From assembly GCA_001972305.1 (NCBI GenBank), contig BDDD01000534.1, positions 248,001-312,000 on the forward strand: a stretch of DNA of 64,000 nucleotides, written 5' to 3'. Shown piece by piece: positions 57,961-64,000 of the stretch (position 1 is its first letter; each line of letters starts with the position of its first letter). The notes beneath the pieces were generated by a model. It was not told the DNA's origin, made no database searches, and was given only the letters and a program-made list of their open reading frames with translations. This stretch comes from Cephalotus follicularis (taxonomy: Eukaryota; Streptophyta; Magnoliopsida; Oxalidales; Cephalotaceae). The translations under genes were made by a program, and so were the position numbers.

Positions 57961-59980
57961 ACTAGTGGTGCGGCGATGGGACCGTCACACAGGAAGGACA
58001 ATGGCAAGGGCGTCGCAAAAGGTAGAGTTTTTGTACTTGCTCAGACAGAGGTTCCAGAGTCGACTTCCGTTGTTGGAGGTACTCTGTATATCTATGGTTT
58101 TTCTGCTAGAGTGTTGATGGATTCTGGAACATCGCATTCTTTTATATCTGCACGTTTTGCATTTTGCTTAGATGCCACCCCTGACTGCATGTCACATATG
58201 CTTGATGTGAGTACACCAACTGGGACTTCTACGTACACTGACTCGATATATAGGAGTTATGAGATGTCTATGCCAGACATTTCTTTGTATGCGGATTTGA
58301 TAGTACTACCTATCCGTGACTTCGATGTTATACTAGGGATGGATTGGCTATCAGCACACCATGCTCGCATGGATTGTTATAATAAAACTGTGGATTTTTG
58401 TCTAACCAATGGAACGACATTTCAGTTCAAGGGAGACAAAGGGTTCTTGACACCGATCATATCCTTTATTTGAGCATCGAAGTATCTAGAGAAGGAATGT
58501 GAAGGATACCTGGCTTATGTAATTTATCAAAGGAAAGAGAAAGGATTGAACATGGAGGAGATTCTGATTGTGTGTGAATTTTCGGATGTATTTCCTGATG
58601 ATTTCGGATCTTTACCACTGAGGAGGAGTTTGGAGTTCGTTATTGATCTTGTTCCTGGAACGGCTCCAATCTCTAAATCACCTTATCGGATGGCTCCTAC
58701 TGACTTGCGAGAGCTGAAGTTACAGTTAGAAGATCTGATTGATAAGGGTTTTGTTAGACCTAGTGTTTCTCTGTGGGGTGAGCCTGTGTTATTTGTCAAG
58801 AAGATGGATGGGTCGATGAGGCTTTGCATCGACTATAGAATGTTGAATAAGGCAACTATAAAGAACAAGTATCCTTTACCCCACATCAAGGATTTGTTTG
58901 ACCAGTTGTAAGGGTCAAGGGTGTTTTCCAAGCTCGATTTGAGATCGGGTTATCACCAACTGAGAGTAAGGGAAGGAGACATTGAAAAGATTGCCTTCCG
59001 GACATGGTGTGGTCATTTCGAGTTCTTGGTAATGCCGTTTGGTGTTACCAATGCACCAGCAGCTTTCATGTCATTGATGAATGACGTTTTTTGGCCATAC
59101 CTGGATCAGTTTGTTATAGTGTTTATTGACGACATACTGGTATACTCGAGGAGTGAGGAAGAACACACTCATCATCTGAGGCTGGTATTGCAGGTTCTTA
59201 GAGAACATTGGTTGTATGCTAAGTTCGGCAAGTGTGAATTATGGCTTGATCATGTGATCTTTCTCGGTCACATCATATCTGGCGAAGGCTTGACGGTGGA
59301 TCCATCAAAGATTGAAGTTGTGCGAGACTGGCCGCAACCAAGAAACGTAATTGAAGTGCGCAGTTTCCTTGGGTTGGCGGGATATTACAGTAGGTTTATC
59401 TAGAACTTTTTGAGGATAGCCGTGCCTTTGACTAGACTGACCCAGAAGAAGACCTTATTTGTCTGGGACGAAGATTGTGAAGCTAGTTTCCGTGAGCTAA
59501 AGGATCGGTTAGTTTCCGCTCCTATCTTCGCATTAACTGAAGGTAATGAGGGCTTTGTAGTCTACAGTGATGCATCGGGTGAGGGCTTTGGCTGCGTACT
59601 GATGCAGCGAGGCAGAGTAATCGCTTATGCTTCTCGGAAGCTAAAGCCATGTGAACAAAACTACCTGACACATGACCTTTAACTTGTAGCTATCATCTTC
59701 GCCCTTCAGAAGTGGAGGCACTATCTTTATGGGGCGCAATTTGAGATCTTTACATATCATAAGACTTTGAGGTACCTGTTCTGTCAGGATACACTGAATA
59801 TGAGGCAACGAAGGTGGGTGGAATTCTTTAACGATTATGATTGCAACGTTCAGTACCACCCCGGGAAAGTGAATGTGCTCGCTGATGCCTTGAGTCACAA
59901 GGCTATGGTTGCCAGTGTGATGGTGTCGCAATGAAAGATGTTAGAAGACTTCCAAGAGTGGTTTCCCTTTAATCAGTCAC
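57961..59980 (+). pseudogene. pol: Element F protease, reverse transcriptase and RNase H
   Basis: Protease VLMDSGTSHSFISARF keeps the D-S-G triad and is followed by [80 protein letters not shown], catalytic [46 protein letters not shown]. RNase [56 protein letters not shown]. All in one frame apart from stops at about 58471, 58909, 59401, 59680 and 59932. Catalytic residues survive. Confidence 0.89.
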
Positions 59981-61437
59981 CTAGAGTCTTTATGGCTAGC
60001 ATGAGAGTACAACCAGCTTTGCTTGATGAAATAGAGAACGCTTAGCACACGATCCTGAATTGCAACAGATTCGAGAGAATCTAGACTCGGAGTCTGATTT
60101 TCGGGTATATGCCTATGGTGTCTTAAGATTTCGGGGACTGGTGTGTCTTTCGAATGAACATGGGTTGAAGAGTGAGTTGCTTTACGGGGCTCATAAATAT
60201 CAGTACAGCATTCACCCTGGTAGCACAAAAATGTACCAAGACATGAAGAGGGATTACTGGTGGCATGGCATGAAATGAGAGATCGCTGAGTATGTGGCAA
60301 GGTGTTTGACTTGCCAGACAGTTATGGCCGAGCACCAGAGACCGGCAGGGTTGTTACAGCCTTTACCAATTCCAGAGTGGAAGTGGGAGATGTTGCGATG
60401 GATTTTGTTTCGGGTTTTCCTCTGACTCGGAACTGTCACAACGTCGTGTGGGTTATCGTGGATAGACTCACCAAATCACTGCACTTTCTACGTACACACG
60501 TTACTGATTTTGCGAGCAAGCTGGCTTGTTTGTATGTGAAGGAGATAGTGAGGCTACACGTTGTTCTAGTCAGCATCGTATGTGATAGAGATGCCATCTT
60601 CACTTCCAACTTCTTGAAGAGATTTCAGACAGCTTTCGGGATGAAGCTGAACCTGAGTACTGCCTTCCACCCTCAGATAGATAGGCAGTCTGAGTATACC
60701 ATCCAAACCTTGGAGGATATGCTACGGGCTTGCGTTATTGACTTTGTTGGTGCATGGGAGGATCAAATTCCTTTGATAGAGTTCTCTTATAATAACAGTT
60801 ATCATTCCAATATCGACATGGCACGTTTGAATCATTGTATGGGATGAAGTGCAGATCTCCTGTTTGTTGGGATGAGGTCGGGGTGCGACCTTTACTCGTG
60901 GCCGAGTTAGTGGAGGAAACTTCATAAAAGATTAGGATGATTAAAGAGAAGTTGCTTGCTGCTCAGACCCGGTAGAAGAGCTATGTGGACAGTGTCAAGA
61001 GGAGGAATTTGACCTTCAGTGTTGGTGATCATGTATTCTTAAAGGTTTCACCATGGAAGGGCGTGCAAAGGTTCGGAAAAAAGGGCAAATTAGCTCCACG
61101 CTATATTGGTCCTTTTGAGATTTTGGAAAGAGTTGGGGAGATAGCCTACCAGCTTGCCTTACCTCATGCACTGTCAAACGTGCACGATGTCTTTCATATA
61201 TCTATGCTGAGGAGATATATTCCGGACCCGTCACATGTCCTGGATTATGATACTATTCCTGTGCGAGATGACCTGTCCTACGAGGAGTCACTGGGGCGGG
61301 TTCTAGATTGGAAGACGCATACATTGAGGAACCAAACCATTTCCATTGTGAAGGTTCAATGGCAGTATCACCATCCCGACGAGGCTACTTGGGAACGTGA
61401 GGATGATATCCGAGAACGTTACCCACATTTATTTTAG
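59981..61437 (+). pseudogene. pol: Element F integrase and chromodomain
   Basis: Zinc finger HKYQYSIHPGSTKMYQDMKR ... CLTCQTV (HHCC intact), core [52 protein letters not shown] (D, D, E present), then [69 protein letters not shown] and a chromodomain ending [19 protein letters not shown] up to TAG at 61435-61437. Frame changes near 60040, 60390 and 60830, plus stops near 60276 and 60975, inactivate it. The final 150 codons are intact. Confidence 0.89.
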
Positions 61438-61469
61438 TATTATTTTAATTTCGAGGAAGAAATTTCTCG

Positions 61470-61482
61470 AAGGAGGGGTGGA
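61470..61482 (+). other. Polypurine tract of F
   Basis: AAGGAGGGGTGGA directly before the 3' LTR; a TTTCGAGGAAGAAATT box lies just upstream, like the TTCGAGGACGAA box of A. Confidence 0.88.
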
Positions 61483-64000
61483 TGTAACGCCCGGATTTTC
61501 GTTATTGTAATATTTCAATTTGAAATGTAACCTTATCGTGGAATTAAGGAGGATATCGGAATTCCCGACTTTGATGATGTTTTCCAAACTCTAATAATAT
61601 TGATTTTGGAAAAGGGATGTTAAAGAAATGTTAAAGCAATTCTTAAGTAAAAAATGGCGCAGTTTTGGGCTAAACGCATCGGCGACTTAAGGAAAACGTC
61701 GACGCCTATGGGGACAAAGCGCGCACGTAAGTGCATGCACATGCACGTCGATGCAGGTGAGAACATCGACACCCTCATGTAAAAAGAGAAAAGACGTCGA
61801 CGTCTAAAGAAGACGTTGATGCGTAACATCAAATGTCAGGCACGTTATTCTGCTGGCAGAATAACATGCAAAGGGAAACGATTTAGGGCCTTTTATAGGT
61901 GCCTTGAGGCATGAAATGGGACGTGTTGAGCATGCACATGGCTCCCTAACCTGCATGACTGAAGTTGTGAGGGTAATGTGATAGCATGCAACAAGTGCAA
62001 AGAGGAGAGGGACATGTGTGCATGCAATTGATGGTTATAGGGAGTGTGGCATTGTCTGGTGTTAGAGCTGAGACAAGGGATGAGAAACGAGCTCAGCTAT
62101 TACATGCAAGGGTGGGAAGTGTCCTAGACACATGTGACCTGCAAAAACACAGAGAAAGAAGAGAACAAAAACGGGAAATGGAAAAGAACAGGTGTGTGGG
62201 TGTGAGAGTGCATTCAAGGCAGGGAGGAAGAAAGAGAAGGGAACCATCAGCTTAAAAGCATCTTCTCCTTCACCTCTCTCTTGTTGAAAAACTTGTGAAA
62301 ATAAAAAGGTGTGAAACCAATGAGTTTCAAGAGAAATGAGTAAGAGAAGGAAAGGGAACCTCCACCTTTGTGGAGCATCTTGGAGCTTGGAACTTGAAGC
62401 TCGTGGGGTTGCAACTATGGACGAACCTTGGAGCTGCTGTGGCCGGTTCGAGCACTTAAAGAGGTGGACATTCCAGTTCCTAACTTGGAACAAAAAGGTA
62501 GGGGAAGCCATAATCATTTTTTGTGCTTAATATTCATGCCTGGAATAATGATTTTTGTGCATAGTCTCCATGGTTATTGAACTATTTTTGATCACTGGAT
62601 CAATGCCATGTTATACTGGGTTTGTGATATGTATTTGCATGTTGGTTTTCTGGCTTGATTACATGTTGTCTTGCATGTATATGGACTGTGTTGGTTACTG
62701 TTGGTCACGTCGTTAGGAAGAAGATGACTGGTGCTCGAAACACATCGACGCCTTTGGGTTAACTCCTTGGATATTGACGTATTATACGTCGACGCCTAAG
62801 GTTCCTACCTTAACGCATCGACGACTTAAGCAATACGCTGACGTTTAAGGTTCCATACCTTGAGCATCGATGCGTATATGTTGGACATCGACGTCTTCAA
62901 ACAGTGAAAGCGCTGAGGCTAAGGACTTGAGCATCCACGCTTACGGGACAAACACATCGACGCCTAATCATAGACATCGACGCCTTCTTGTACTGTTTGG
63001 AAGTTTTCTTACTTAATGATACGAAACGATCCCGATTCAGATTAGGATGGATTAAGGCATTTGTATGGATTGCATATGTACTATTTACTCTCTGTATGAT
63101 AATCGTTTATGAATTGCTATGATTTCTAAATTGTTATATTGATTTAGAAATACACACATGAGTTTGAAAACCACTATATTTGTGTACGAAATATAAAATT
63201 AGTATTGTTATATTTTCGAACATACTGGGAATGTAATTTTCGCTACTAAAACGGTTTAAAGTATTTTCTATCTATTGGAAATACATATTTCAAATGTTTC
63301 AAAAATAGTTTGAGATAAACTGCCTGTTGTTGATCTAACGATCATTATTGTACTGTTTACTGCACTGTTTCCTGTGACTATTCACTGTTTGCTCTGTGAA
63401 TTTATTGTGTTTGTGCTTCAGTCACTAGTTGTGTGGCAGGGACTGCCAGCGTTGGCTAGTGGCAGGGCTGACCTAGGGGCAAGGAGTTGGCTGGGTAACT
63501 CACTGTACTGTACTGTTGTCTTGCTTGGTTGCCTGGAGAAGGGACCGAAGTGGGAATGTAGCATGGGGCCAGGAGTTGGTGGCCTTGCACATACTGCCTG
63601 CCTGTTGTGGTACCTTTTTGGACTTACTGTATTGCCTGTTAGTCGTTCTCGGACATTACTGTGCTTGTTGATGTAGCCCTGGTCGGGCTACTACTGTACT
63701 GTTTTTGCATACATATATTTTCATATATATGTCCCTACTGTTATTTTACTGTACTGCTAACTTATACGTATTTTCATATATATATAAACTGGTATTTTCT
63801 ACTGCACTGCATCATCTACGCATACATTTCATGAAATGCATGTAATGTTGATCCCAAAGTACTCTTATGACTTAGCCGAGTGAGGACAAAGGCTAACCAC
63901 CTACTTTACAGATTGATGCAGTGGACCAGCTTGGAATCATCATGGATAAAGTACAAGTTTTTAATAATGCTATACCAGGGGTTATATCCTTTTGGGTGTT
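61483..64000 (+). repeat. Element F 3' LTR (right end off-window)
   Basis: Matches 53498 onwards, with differences such as GACGTCTAAAGAAGACG near 61795 that is absent from the 5' LTR. Donor-like GT at 62498-62499, acceptor-like AG at 63910-63911, perfect GTAGCCC/GGGCTAC hairpin at 63673-63691. It supplies the gap region as a single continuous copy (63760-63860). Confidence 0.92.
62745..62990 (+). repeat. (A/G)TCGACG array in F 3' LTR
   Basis: The same block as 54725-54985 with some lost cores (ACATCGACGCC, ACGTCGACGCC, GCATCGACGAC, GCATCGATGCG). A further block lies at 61675-61825. Confidence 0.74.

Larger units (their letters stand above)
53498..64000 (+). mobile_element. Element F: near-complete Ty3/gypsy chromovirus, right end off-window
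   Basis: 5' LTR (53498-56759), primer site, gag, protease, RT, RNase H, integrase with chromodomain, polypurine tract, and a 3' LTR running off the end. All domains are present in canonical order, but at least ten stops and several frameshifts break them. The LTRs match D in start (TGTAAYGCCC), end and internal boxes, so D is a solo LTR of the same or a sister family. It is inserted into G integrase. Confidence 0.93.

Noticed and set aside
61483-64000. F 3' LTR as an independent solo LTR
   Set aside because: It directly follows a polypurine tract and the F integrase stop, so it is the element's own 3' LTR.

Overview
The window is plant nuclear DNA, probably from a eudicot with a large, repeat-rich genome. 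I see no host gene, tRNA, rRNA, CRISPR array or bacterial feature. Essentially everything that can be assigned is LTR retrotransposon: several families of Ty3/gypsy chromoviruses (Tekay/Del-like: initiator-Met tRNA primer site, CCHC gag, chromodomain at the integrase C-terminus, very long LTRs of about 2.5-3.4 kb) plus one Ty1/copia element with a SIRE-like gag. Every coding region is broken by stops, frameshifts or deletions, so none looks autonomous.

The layout is a stack of nested insertions, read from TG...CA ends, PBS/PPT sites and 5-bp target-site duplications (TSDs). J is the oldest layer (minus-strand integrase, 20028-20872). On its left it is interrupted by E1 (17751-20027), which abuts K (plus-strand LTR, 15208-17750), which abuts H (minus-strand LTR, 11832-15207), which abuts B/L (minus-strand gypsy, before 1 to 11831, with a 25-N gap). 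B contains A (complete plus-strand element, 404-8625, TSD taggc). On its right, J is interrupted by G (minus strand, starting at 20873). The G LTR contains D (solo LTR, 21251-23887, TSD aaaac) and I (copia, 25475-51809, TSD ctaat). One LTR of I contains C, a tandem LTR-internal-LTR-internal-LTR gypsy array (25627-46440), and the middle LTR of C contains E2 (35848-39145). G pol is interrupted at 53498 by F (plus strand, nearly complete, 53498 to beyond 64000, with a 396-N gap).

The coding modules follow the normal gypsy order: gag, protease, reverse transcriptase, RNase H, integrase, chromodomain. A has lost everything between mid-RT and the integrase C-terminus. Element I carries only gag, with a tandem duplication of the gag 3' half.

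The most interesting signal is in the LTRs. Several families share one architecture: (i) a GTAGGGG donor-like box and a CTAAC...AG acceptor-like box about 1.3-1.9 kb apart, suggesting an intron inside the LTR leader; (ii) arrays of GTCGAC-centred palindromes in both gypsy and copia LTRs; (iii) short hairpins in the 3' half of the LTR. In K these form a 12-unit hairpin array whose two arms change together. No transcript or alignment data were available, so functional readings are inference.
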